Below are positions 9,329-17,871 of a DNA stretch of 64,000 bases, piece by piece. Made by a program: the position numbers and the translations under genes. Positions within the stretch are counted from its first letter, which is position 1. Each line of letters begins with the position of its first letter. The DNA comes from JAUIET01 sp964352475 (GTDB lineage Bacteria; Pseudomonadota; Gammaproteobacteria; Pseudomonadales; JAUIET01): the NCBI GenBank assembly GCA_964352475.1, contig CAYGSL010000013.1, positions 26,330 to 90,329 of the forward strand, read 5' to 3'. The notes under the pieces are model-generated. The model worked only from the letters and a program-made list of their open reading frames with translations. It made no database searches and had not been told where the DNA came from.

Positions 9329-10105
9329 ATGCCTCTATCGGATAAAGTTGCATTGATTACCGGCGGCGGCAGCGGTATGGGCCGGGTTGCAGCACAGACC
9401 TTCGCCAGCAAAGGGGCCAAGGTTGCATTGTTTGATGTTAATACCTCGGGAATGCAGGAGACTTCTCACGGTAACGCCAACATTCACAGCTACACAGTTG
9501 ACATAACCTCCACCGCAGACGTTATGGCGGCTGTAGAGCAGGTAGAATCTGACCTGGGGGAAATTTACCGAGTGTATAACTGTGCCGCAATTATGCCGTT
9601 TGGCAATTTGCTGGAACAGGAAACATCGGTAATCCACAAGTTGATGGATATCAACTACGGTGGCTTCGTTAATATTATGAAAGCTACCTTGCCGGCCATG
9701 GTAAAGCGAGGCAGCGGCGATTTTGTCAGTTTCGCCTCAATGGCCGGTATCCAGCCTGCCTTGTTGATGGGTGGCTACAATGCCAGCAAAGCAGCAGTGG
9801 CTATGCTCACGGAAGTTGTTTATCACGAAAATCGCGACAGCGGTGTGCGCTTTGCCTGCGTCTGCCCGCCACCAGTGGCAACCCCATTGCTCAAGCAAGG
9901 CAAAGACACCGCCTGGCCAAAACTTATGCAAGAGCAAGAAGGGTCGGAACTCCAACCCATCGAGGTGATTGAAGAGATTGAAACTGCACTGGAAAAAAGT
10001 GAGTTCTGGGTATTCCCTGGCAAGAGTACGCGAATGGGCTATCGAATGCGGCGCTGGTTCCCGAACTACACCTGGAACTACATCCATAAGCTGGAAGGTT
10101 GGTAA
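9329..10105 (+). CDS. Short-chain dehydrogenase/reductase
   Basis: A 258-residue classical SDR, an NAD(P)-dependent oxidoreductase. The cofactor loop TGGGSGMGRVA sits at residues about 9-19, the NCAAIMPFG segment takes the place of the usual NNAG, and the catalytic site is SFASM followed by YNASK near residue 150. The C-terminus has an unusual basic, aromatic tail (MGYRMRRWFPNYTW) that may contact membrane or a lipid substrate; this is inference. Substrate unknown. No clear partner gene lies beside it. Confidence 0.85.
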   Translation: MPLSDKVALITGGGSGMGRVAAQTFASKGAKVALFDVNTSGMQETSHGNANIHSYTVDITSTADVMAAVEQVESDLGEIYRVYNCAAIMPFGNLLEQETSVIHKLMDINYGGFVNIMKATLPAMVKRGSGDFVSFASMAGIQPALLMGGYNASKAAVAMLTEVVYHENRDSGVRFACVCPPPVATPLLKQGKDTAWPKLMQEQEGSELQPIEVIEEIETALEKSEFWVFPGKSTRMGYRMRRWFPNYTWNYIHKLEGW

Positions 10106-10150
10106 ACGTTCAGCGGCGGCGGTTAATACCTGGCGAGAAAATCGCGGCGT

Positions 10151-11935
10151 CTATTCGCTGAGCGCAATTGCCGTATCGATCAAAGCGAGATGGCTATAAC
10201 CCTGCGGAAAGTTGCCTAGCAAACGGCGAGTGTCAAAATCCATATCTTCGCTGAGCAATCCAAGATGGTTGCAAGACTGAACAACGCTCTCGAACATCTC
10301 GGCGGCTAATTCGGTACGACCAATACGGTGCAGGCTTTTTATCATCCAGAATGTACAGACCGTAAATGCTGAATGCGGCTCACCAAAGTCGTCAGTATTT
10401 CGATAACGAAACATCAAACCGTCTTTGCACAACTCGTCGTAGCAGCGGTTAACTGTATTGATGTATCGCGAGTCATCAGCGCTGATCATGCCATAGTGCT
10501 CCATCAACAGATTGGAGGCATCCATGTATTCATCGCCGTAACTCTGCGAAAAAGCCTCAATGTCGGGGTTATACCCCTTTGACATGACTTGCTTGAAAAT
10601 TTCATCCCGCAACGGCGCCCACTGCACAACGTAAGACTGTTTGCTAAACAGCTCAGCAATTCGTATAGCCCGGTCTACGGCCACCCAGCACAGCACCTTG
10701 GAAAACACAAAGTGCTTTTTTTCGCCTCTGATTTCCCAGATTCCAGCGTCGGGCTTGCGCCACTGTCTTTCCACGTGACGCACCATAGTGCGCACCATGG
10801 TCCATAAACCTTCAGGTTTATCGACTGAACCGGGATGATCCACTACGCGCTGGTATATTGTGTCCAGTACGAAACCATAGATATCGTGCTGCTTTTGCTT
10901 ATAGGCTGCATTGCCAACGCGCACCGGTGCAGAGTTTTCGTAGCCAGACAGCCACGGCAGTTCAAATTCCTTAAGCTGCTTTTGCCGACCGATGCCGTAC
11001 ATGATTTGTACGTTTTCGTCTTTATAAGGAATGACATCCAGCAGAAAGTTGAGATACCGACTCGCCACGCGATAGTGGCCAAGCTGGGTGAAAATCTTCA
11101 CCACCATGGACGCATCACGTAGCCAGCAAAAACGATAATCCCAATTTCTAACGCTGCCAATGTCTTCCGGCAGACTGGTTGTAATTGCCGCCAGCACTGC
11201 ACCGGTATTTTGATAGGCCAGTAGCTTGAGCACCAGCATGCTGCGCTCAATGGTGTCGTTCCAGCGTGCAAAATCTACGGTCTGGTCTACCCAGTCCATC
11301 CAATACACTTTGGTGCGCTCAAATTGTAATCGGGTTAGCTCAATACAGGGCCGGTTAATTTTTTCATTGTAGCTAAGCCACAGATAGGCCTCGTCTTCAA
11401 CACTAACAGGTTTTCCTTTGGCGATTGCGGACAAAGATAAGTTCGAATACAAGTAAATCGATTCGTAACTTGGCTTGGCGCATGCGCTCTTTAAATACTC
11501 ATCGTGCTCAGTCGTATCCGTTACGTCTTTTGCATACCCCAACTTTGGCTGGTAGTCGCAAATAACAACCGGCTTGCCGCGTAGCGGGCGAAGATAACGC
11601 ACAATGTCTGGCGGGCAGATGTATTCGTAGCTGGTTCGGTAACGCGGCATGAAATCCAGCACTTCCAGCGCATCTGTACCGTTGTCAAACACCGTGCGCA
11701 GAATATTGGTCTGCGGCAGGTATTGCTGGCTAACGCTTGTTTTACGACCTTTCAGGCGTAGCCCAAAGTGACCGCCAATGTTCTCATCCAGCAGCTTCGC
11801 AAATACCGAGGGCGAATCAAACGCCGGCAAACAACACCAGTCGATACTGCCATTTTCTGAAATTAAAGCCGCACTTTGGCCGTTACCTATAACGCCCCAG
11901 TTCATATTTCCTGTTGCGGCTTTCTTCTTGTTCAC
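10151..11935 (-). CDS. Glycoside hydrolase family 15 (trehalase/glucoamylase-like)
   Basis: A 594-residue cytoplasmic GH15 enzyme. The N-terminal block WGVIGNGQSAALISENGSIDWCCLP and FDSPSVFAKLLD are typical. The (alpha/alpha)6 barrel carries the proposed acid GIWEIRG near residue 400 and the base region LLSEDMDF near 561, followed by GNFPQGYSH. Bacterial GH15 proteins with this opening include trehalases as well as glucoamylases. Sitting directly behind otsAB favours a role in trehalose turnover or in clearing a related alpha-glucoside. The start is a GTG that overlaps the otsAB stop (GTGA), so the two genes are coupled. Confidence 0.85.
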   Translation of the reverse strand: MNKKKAATGNMNWGVIGNGQSAALISENGSIDWCCLPAFDSPSVFAKLLDENIGGHFGLRLKGRKTSVSQQYLPQTNILRTVFDNGTDALEVLDFMPRYRTSYEYICPPDIVRYLRPLRGKPVVICDYQPKLGYAKDVTDTTEHDEYLKSACAKPSYESIYLYSNLSLSAIAKGKPVSVEDEAYLWLSYNEKINRPCIELTRLQFERTKVYWMDWVDQTVDFARWNDTIERSMLVLKLLAYQNTGAVLAAITTSLPEDIGSVRNWDYRFCWLRDASMVVKIFTQLGHYRVASRYLNFLLDVIPYKDENVQIMYGIGRQKQLKEFELPWLSGYENSAPVRVGNAAYKQKQHDIYGFVLDTIYQRVVDHPGSVDKPEGLWTMVRTMVRHVERQWRKPDAGIWEIRGEKKHFVFSKVLCWVAVDRAIRIAELFSKQSYVVQWAPLRDEIFKQVMSKGYNPDIEAFSQSYGDEYMDASNLLMEHYGMISADDSRYINTVNRCYDELCKDGLMFRYRNTDDFGEPHSAFTVCTFWMIKSLHRIGRTELAAEMFESVVQSCNHLGLLSEDMDFDTRRLLGNFPQGYSHLALIDTAIALSE

Positions 11936-14136
11936 AGTTCCGCTGTCCTTTTCGAATTACGCTTTTTTTTTATCAGCTGGATTAGCCGCTGCAACAGCAA
12001 ATGAAACTGCGCCACATCTGGCACCCTGTTTGCGGCGTGAGTATCTCCCTCACCCACCTTGATGGTAACCTTGTTGTCTCTTGTGATTCGAAACATTGCC
12101 TCATCGGTTTGATCATCACCGGCACACAACACGGCGTCATAAGTATTACGCCTGATAAAATGTTCCACCGCTCTACCCTTGTTTACGTGCATGGAACTTG
12201 CTTCGACAATGCGCTTGCCGTGATGAATTTCAACCGGCAGATTACCCAGCATTGAGTACATATCACTCAATAACTGATTGGCCTTCCAGCCGCCGTAGAC
12301 CGGGTCAGACAATCGATAATGCCACACAACAGACGATTGTTTCTCTTCAATACTGCTACCCGGAGTAGACCCTTCATAGAGACTGAATACTTCAAGTACT
12401 GCCTCTTTCCAGGAAAAATCGTTATCCGGATTTAGCGAAACCCAGCCGTCCGAGCCTGGTGCCAGGTAACGATTGCCGTGTTCGGCAATGAGGGTGAAAT
12501 CGTAGTCGCCAAGCCACTGATGCAGAGTTTCGCCCGAGCGCCCACTGATGATATACACATCAATGGGCGAATCGTTTAGCTGCTGCAGTAAGGCATGCAG
12601 CTCTTCAGTTGGAAACGCATCATCCGGCTTGTCTTCAAACTCTCGCAAGGTACCGTCGTAGTCCAGGAAGAAAGCTACATTGTCATGCTTCGTCAAAGTC
12701 TCGGTAATAATCTGCTCGTCATCCAGCAGGTCATGCGGTTTGTTATGCAGTTGACTGCTTTGCATCAATTCGTCGATAAATGAGCGCGCCCAGTAGTCAG
12801 CGTTGTATTGCATTACCCTGGATTTCATGTAGCCCATGCGCTCCTGTCGCTCTTCAAGCTCCATGTTCAAGGCTTGATCAATAGCATTGGCCACTTCCAG
12901 TTTGTTGTACGGATTCACAATAATGGCGTTAACCAGCTCTTGCGCAGCACCGGCAAATTCGCTGAGCACCAATACGCCTGGGTCAGCATCATCCTGACAG
13001 GCCAGGTATTCTTTGGCCACCAGGTTCATGCCATCTACGAGTGGCGTCACCAAACCAACGTCGGCCAGGGAGTACAGCGCACACAACTCGGTAAACGGTA
13101 TAGATTGATGTATAAAATGGATAGGGCTGTTTTGCACACTGGCGTATAAGCCATTGATCCTTCCCACTTCGCGCTCAATTCGCTCGCGAAGCAGTTGATA
13201 CTCTTTCACCTCACCGCGCGTAGGAACACTGACAAACACGAACACTATGTCGTCACGATTTTGCGTACCGGCAAGAAACGTTTCTATTGCAGACAGTCGC
13301 CTTAGCAGGCCTTTACTGTAATCCAATCGTTCCACGCTGAGCACCAGACGCTTACCTTCCCAGTTTTTCTCAAAGGCGGCCAGGGTATCTTTGTACTCAA
13401 TACTGCAGAGCTCGTTTTCGAAACTGCCCGAGTTTATTCCGATCGGGAATATACCCAGTGACGCTGTGTGATTACCAAGCTGAATCTCGGTCATATCCGA
13501 CTCCAGACCCAGCAGTTGCAGGGCAGAACTTCTGAAATGTCTGAGATAACCAAACGTATGAAACCCAATCAGATCAGCACCTAGCACACCGCGTATAAGC
13601 GCTTCACGCTGTGGGTGGCAGCGAATCACTTCGGATGAAGGAAATGGAGTGTGCAGAAAAAAACCAATTTTCAGATGTGGTTTCGCCTGGCGAAGCAAAC
13701 TGGGCAACAGAAACAGATGGTAATCATGCACCCAGACGATATCCTCGTCGTTTACGATTTCCAGAATGGCTTCAGCAAATAACTCATTAACCTGACAATA
13801 CGCAGCCCAATCCGAGTCTGAATAATTCATATACGCCCGGTTGTAATGCAACAACGGCCATAGACTGGAATTTGACAAGCCGTGGTAATACCCCTGGATC
13901 AATTCATCGGGCAGAAACACCGGCACACAGCCGTAGTCGGCTTCCAGCGTTTGTCTTAACTCATCGATACTGGCGGAGTCTTGCACTGGACCCGGCCAAC
14001 CGATGGACTGCAATTCGAAATGATTATTGGATACCCCTTCCAACGCAGCAACCAAACCGCCTGAAGACTTCTTAATCGTGGATCCAATGGTGACTGGTAG
14101 CCGATTGGCTACATTTAGGACTCTTTGCATCCACAC
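11932..14136 (-). CDS. otsAB: Fused trehalose-6-phosphate synthase/phosphatase (OtsA-OtsB)
   Basis: A 734-residue bifunctional enzyme. Residues 1 to about 470 are a GT20 trehalose-6-phosphate synthase, with VANRLPVT, GGLVAALEG, HDYHLFLLP and RLDYSKGL motifs. Residues about 485-715 are a HAD-type trehalose phosphatase, with the nucleophile motif FFLDYDGTL near 488 and AGDDQTDEAMF near 668. Together they make trehalose from UDP-glucose and glucose-6-phosphate without releasing the phosphate intermediate. Most gammaproteobacteria keep otsA and otsB as separate genes. The start is GTG at 14136, or the ATG two codons on. Trehalose usually protects against osmotic stress, which fits a marine habitat. 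Confidence 0.95.
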   Translation of the reverse strand: MWMQRVLNVANRLPVTIGSTIKKSSGGLVAALEGVSNNHFELQSIGWPGPVQDSASIDELRQTLEADYGCVPVFLPDELIQGYYHGLSNSSLWPLLHYNRAYMNYSDSDWAAYCQVNELFAEAILEIVNDEDIVWVHDYHLFLLPSLLRQAKPHLKIGFFLHTPFPSSEVIRCHPQREALIRGVLGADLIGFHTFGYLRHFRSSALQLLGLESDMTEIQLGNHTASLGIFPIGINSGSFENELCSIEYKDTLAAFEKNWEGKRLVLSVERLDYSKGLLRRLSAIETFLAGTQNRDDIVFVFVSVPTRGEVKEYQLLRERIEREVGRINGLYASVQNSPIHFIHQSIPFTELCALYSLADVGLVTPLVDGMNLVAKEYLACQDDADPGVLVLSEFAGAAQELVNAIIVNPYNKLEVANAIDQALNMELEERQERMGYMKSRVMQYNADYWARSFIDELMQSSQLHNKPHDLLDDEQIITETLTKHDNVAFFLDYDGTLREFEDKPDDAFPTEELHALLQQLNDSPIDVYIISGRSGETLHQWLGDYDFTLIAEHGNRYLAPGSDGWVSLNPDNDFSWKEAVLEVFSLYEGSTPGSSIEEKQSSVVWHYRLSDPVYGGWKANQLLSDMYSMLGNLPVEIHHGKRIVEASSMHVNKGRAVEHFIRRNTYDAVLCAGDDQTDEAMFRITRDNKVTIKVGEGDTHAANRVPDVAQFHLLLQRLIQLIKKKRNSKRTAEL

Positions 14137-14163
14137 AGTGTAGTCAATGGATGGGCGGCTTGC

Positions 14164-15420
14164 CTAGGGAGCCTCTAAACAAAGTGCCACATCGGTCTTA
14201 TGCCAATACAAAGAATCGCAGCGCTGGCCAGAACAGGCCCTGATCTTGAGGCTGCCATTATCCAGTACCTTGAAACTTGCTTTCTGCAGTTTGCCGGTAT
14301 CAGGCTGGTAAAGCGTGCCCTTCCACAGACCTTTTGGGCGACTCGATGTCAAATGGGCAAGAATAATGCCCGTTAACGGGCGATCGCGCAGTCGGCGACG
14401 AATGTTTCGAGTGTCCTTCAGAGGCTGCTCGCCATCGCTCAGATGGCCGGCGGCGTGTTTGAGTACCCCGCAATAGCTATTGCCACAACTGGCAATTTCC
14501 ACACGCATTGAGCGGGAGCTATTTTCCCAGCAACCCACATATGGCTCATCACCGGCCTGTGCATTTGAGGACGGGGTCAGCACGGCGAAGCCAATGGCCA
14601 GCACCAGAAAAGCGGCATATCCAGACCCGGTGCGCGGTAGTGTGGGCGAGCTCGCGCTGTGGGCACGTTCAAACTCTTGCAGATAACGAGGGTGTTCCGT
14701 GCCCATCCAGCGGTCCCACCACGTGAAGTACAAGCCGAAATTATGTTTGAACTCGGCGTGGTGAAGGTCATGGTGGGTTGTTGAGGTTATCCAGCGCGTC
14801 AGCGGGTGTGTTGCCCACCAGCGCGGATATATCTCTACACCGGCGTGCCCCAGTACGTTGCGAATAATCATGTGGCTGGTGAAAATAAAAGCGGTGATTC
14901 CATGCATGGGCATGAGTAGCGCGTAGATCGGCAGAAACACTGCCTCCAGTACCGCCTCGCCAGCTGAAAACGAGTACGCTGTCCAGGGCCCTGGCGTTCT
15001 CGATCGGTGGTGTAAAACATGCACACGCATGAGTCGACGACTGGCGTGCAAGCCTCTGTGCATCCAGTAGAAATAGGCATCGTGGGCAACAATAATCAGA
15101 ATGGCTTCAATGAGCAGTGCGGTGACCGTGTATTCACTGTTGAGGGTTAATAAGCCCAATTTACTCAGACCATAAATACTCATGCCGGTCAGCGAGAATA
15201 TGAAAATGGTCAACGTAGAGTGGCGAATTTCTCGGCGTCGATCTTCATTGTTGGCCAGGCCTTGCTGAATTCGCCTGCTGTCTGCCCAGTCACTGAATTT
15301 GTACAACAACCAGGCCAATAAACCGGCAACCAGAAAATAGCGCAAAAAGTCTTCTACAAATATAAATGCCCAGACGGCCAGCAACTCGAGTATGTACGGT
15401 AACTCCATGTGTAACTCCAA
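14164..15420 (-). CDS. Fatty acid hydroxylase/sterol desaturase fused to DUF2147
   Basis: A 418-residue two-part protein. Residues about 1-260 form a membrane di-iron hydroxylase of the fatty acid hydroxylase superfamily, with TM helices and the histidine clusters HDAYFYWMHRGLH, HVLHHRSR and HHDLHHAEFKH. A further hydrophobic segment (AFLVLAIGFAVL, about 270-282) then looks like an embedded signal sequence. It is followed by a DUF2147 domain (about 292-418) opening with YVGCWENSSRSMRVEI. DUF2147 is normally a separate exported protein. The fusion puts a periplasmic domain on a membrane oxygenase; its substrate is unknown. The AraC gene lies upstream on the same strand. Confidence 0.8.
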   Translation of the reverse strand: MELHMELPYILELLAVWAFIFVEDFLRYFLVAGLLAWLLYKFSDWADSRRIQQGLANNEDRRREIRHSTLTIFIFSLTGMSIYGLSKLGLLTLNSEYTVTALLIEAILIIVAHDAYFYWMHRGLHASRRLMRVHVLHHRSRTPGPWTAYSFSAGEAVLEAVFLPIYALLMPMHGITAFIFTSHMIIRNVLGHAGVEIYPRWWATHPLTRWITSTTHHDLHHAEFKHNFGLYFTWWDRWMGTEHPRYLQEFERAHSASSPTLPRTGSGYAAFLVLAIGFAVLTPSSNAQAGDEPYVGCWENSSRSMRVEIASCGNSYCGVLKHAAGHLSDGEQPLKDTRNIRRRLRDRPLTGIILAHLTSSRPKGLWKGTLYQPDTGKLQKASFKVLDNGSLKIRACSGQRCDSLYWHKTDVALCLEAP

Positions 15421-15516
15421 TACGACAATGCGTCAGTCAATGAAGTACCCAGTGTTACTGGCGGAGCGCGCAAACTCCTGTCAGATTCGGAAAAACATGG
15501 TCAGTTTCGGAATTGA

Positions 15517-16581
15517 TCAGGGTTTTTCAGTATCAATCAGCGGATTGTCGCGATATTCGGTGGGAGTGACCCCAGTGATGCTTTTGAAAGCCCTATTAAA
15601 CGGACCAAGTGAGCCAAAGCCGGCATCCAGCGCCAGGGTTAGAATGGGTATTCTGGCTTTGTCAGGGTTCTGCAGATGTTCGCACACCTCGGCAATACGA
15701 TAGTTCTGTACAAATGCACTGAAGTTACGATAGCCGAGCTCTGTGTTAATCAATTTGCGCAATTGATGCTCTGGTAGTGGCATCTTTTCTGCCAGAGCAC
15801 CTATGGTCAGCTCTGCGTCGCGATAAGCGCCTTCTTCCATCAAAGCGTTTAGCCGTTCATGCAATTGTTGCTGCGCCCTGGAATTTGCAGACTCCGAGCG
15901 GGCGGGCACTGCAGAATCTTGCGGTTGTCCGGCAACTGTGAATACTTCGCGGGCAAATGTAAGTATTGGTGGTGCGAACAGAAGCGTCAGTATCGCGATA
16001 GTACTACTGGCAATGATATTCAGCCCGGCGGTTTCGAAGTCGAGTACAAATTCCACCGCCATGACGCCTAATATGGTTAAGCCCGTGCAAATACCCAGCA
16101 CTTTTCGTAACAGGCGGCGCTTTTCTACAAGGTCGTCGTCATAGGCTCTGATCAGGTGATAAAGAGCGTGAATCACGATCACAATTCCAATTAACTGTTT
16201 GAGGTCACGCTGAATCAATTGTATCTCAGTCCAGTGGTTGGCGAAGAAATTGGCCAATACCCATTTTGGCAACATAAGCAGCAACCAACTTAGCCAAATC
16301 CACCGACTGTTCAGTTGCAATTCAAAACCTTCCTTAATAAAAAACCAGAATATCCATGGCATGGATGAGGCGAGTAAATGCGCCAGCACATAGTTGGCTG
16401 GGAACCAGGCAACAAGCGGCGGTGACGCCACAAAGACATACGCCAACAGGCCCAGACTCAAAACGATCAAGCAGACACCAAAGCGGCTGCGCATGGACAG
16501 CAAAACTGCAACCATCACAATAGAGTACTGCCCGAAAATCAGAACGCGTAAACCGAGATCAACCAACTCGATATTAGTCAT
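15517..16581 (-). CDS. AraC-family regulator with seven-TM N-terminal domain
   Basis: A 354-residue membrane-bound transcription factor. Residues 1 to about 210 contain seven hydrophobic helices. The C-terminal 110 residues are an AraC double helix-turn-helix (LRKLINTELGYRNFSAFV, then LTLALDAGFGSLGPFNRAFK and GVTPTEYR). Proteins of this layout probably sense a lipid or other membrane signal and bind DNA from the membrane. The start overlaps the end of the UDG gene by eight bases. The fatty acid hydroxylase fusion lies 96 bases downstream on the same strand and is an obvious candidate target, by position only. Confidence 0.85.
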   Translation of the reverse strand: MTNIELVDLGLRVLIFGQYSIVMVAVLLSMRSRFGVCLIVLSLGLLAYVFVASPPLVAWFPANYVLAHLLASSMPWIFWFFIKEGFELQLNSRWIWLSWLLLMLPKWVLANFFANHWTEIQLIQRDLKQLIGIVIVIHALYHLIRAYDDDLVEKRRLLRKVLGICTGLTILGVMAVEFVLDFETAGLNIIASSTIAILTLLFAPPILTFAREVFTVAGQPQDSAVPARSESANSRAQQQLHERLNALMEEGAYRDAELTIGALAEKMPLPEHQLRKLINTELGYRNFSAFVQNYRIAEVCEHLQNPDKARIPILTLALDAGFGSLGPFNRAFKSITGVTPTEYRDNPLIDTEKP

Positions 16582-17155
16582 TGTTCAGCGCGTCTTTAAC
16601 TCGGGCTTGCAGGGCTGGTATGGTCTGCTCAACAAACCAGGGGTTTTTCTTCAGCCAAATATTGTTGCGCGGACTTGGGTGAGGCAAAGGTAATAACTCA
16701 GGTAAATGCTTCTGCCAGTCGGCAACAGTTTCGGTCAACGACCCTTTAGCTGCGGGCATATGCCATGCCATGGCGTACTGACCAATGACCAACGTTAGTT
16801 GCAGCTTGTCGAATCGATTCATTAAAGACTCGCGCCATGTTTCTGCGCACTCTTTCCTGGGTGGCAAGTCGCCTGATGTACCAGTACCTGGGTAGCAAAA
16901 CCCCATCGGTAGAATGGCAACTTTTCGTTCGTCGTAAAAAACTGACTCATCAATTCTCAACCATTCCCGCAGGCGCTTGCCACTGGCATCATCAAACGGT
17001 ACGCCTGTGTCGTGAACCTTACGCCCGGGTGCCTGGCCGGCAATCAGAATTTTTGCAGCGGGATGAAACTGCAGCACCGGGCGAACACCGTGTTCAAGCG
17101 CCGGCTCGCAGAGCGTGCATTGGCGAATGTCAGTGAGTAATTTCTTGTAAGCCAT
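16574..17155 (-). CDS. Uracil-DNA glycosylase, probable [4Fe-4S] family 4/5 type
   Basis: A 193-residue uracil-DNA glycosylase superfamily protein with the motif AGQAPGRKVHDTGVPFDD (about residues 39-56) and the HPSPRN motif near 158-163. Four cysteines sit in the spacing of the iron-sulfur UDGs: CTLC near the N-terminus, then FC and EC separated by 15 residues. A [4Fe-4S] cluster is therefore likely. It would remove uracil from DNA. The ATG overlaps the YceI stop (TGATG) and the 3' end overlaps the AraC start, giving a tightly packed unit yceI-like, UDG, AraC. Confidence 0.8.
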   Translation of the reverse strand: MAYKKLLTDIRQCTLCEPALEHGVRPVLQFHPAAKILIAGQAPGRKVHDTGVPFDDASGKRLREWLRIDESVFYDERKVAILPMGFCYPGTGTSGDLPPRKECAETWRESLMNRFDKLQLTLVIGQYAMAWHMPAAKGSLTETVADWQKHLPELLPLPHPSPRNNIWLKKNPWFVEQTIPALQARVKDALNND

Positions 17156-17790
17156 CAGCGCTTTTGGAATTCGGCGTGTATTTCCAACTCCACATCATCA
17201 CCCACCAGGCCGATGTGCTTGTCCATTCCAAATTCGGACCGTTTGATCACCAGTGATGCAGAGAATCCAATGGTGTAATAACCGCTTAATCTATTCTCTG
17301 CGCCACCGTTGAACTGAACGCTCACGTCGACAGCTTGACTAACGCCCAACATTGTTAACATGCCATTGAACACCACCTCACCGCCCTCAGCAAACTTGAC
17401 GGAATCGGCGGTTAGAACTGCTTGTGGGTACTGTGCGCTATTAAACCATTCAGCACCAGTCAGTGTTTCAGAAAACTCGGCGTCACCTACATCAATGCTG
17501 TTGGTGTTGACTATCGCTTGAAGCCTGGAGTTTTCAATATCATCAGGATCGAATTCAAGACTTGCGTCAATGCTGTTGAATCGACCTATGTATTTACTTA
17601 GGCCGAAGTGGTCAATCTTAAACAGTACAGTGGTATGTGCCGGGTCGATTGTGTAGCTTCCAGGTTTTACTGTGACAATCTCTGTGCTGTAGCCAGGTCT
17701 TATCATTTGCGCGCAGGCGGATAACGCCAGCACAATACTTACTGCCAACAGTTGATTCTTTTTGATGGTGGTTCGCAGCATGTATAACAT
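17155..17790 (-). CDS. YceI family lipoprotein
   Basis: A 211-residue YceI protein: a lipocalin-like beta barrel that binds long polyprenoid chains in characterised members. A lipoprotein signal ends at LALSAC (about residue 26). The mature part has YTIDPAHTTVLFKIDHFGLS, the KYIGRFN turn and the C-terminal FGMDKHIGLVGDDVELEI, all typical. Two methionines open the frame (residues 1 and 4) and I cannot tell which is used. It is the first gene of a coupled set with the UDG and the AraC regulator. Confidence 0.85.
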   Translation of the reverse strand: MLYMLRTTIKKNQLLAVSIVLALSACAQMIRPGYSTEIVTVKPGSYTIDPAHTTVLFKIDHFGLSKYIGRFNSIDASLEFDPDDIENSRLQAIVNTNSIDVGDAEFSETLTGAEWFNSAQYPQAVLTADSVKFAEGGEVVFNGMLTMLGVSQAVDVSVQFNGGAENRLSGYYTIGFSASLVIKRSEFGMDKHIGLVGDDVELEIHAEFQKR

Positions 17791-17871
17791 GCTGCGATAT
17801 TACGGCACAGCGGTACGAATAGAAAGTATGCTGCCGGCCGGATTCAAAGTACGCGATGGATTTAAGGCCAA

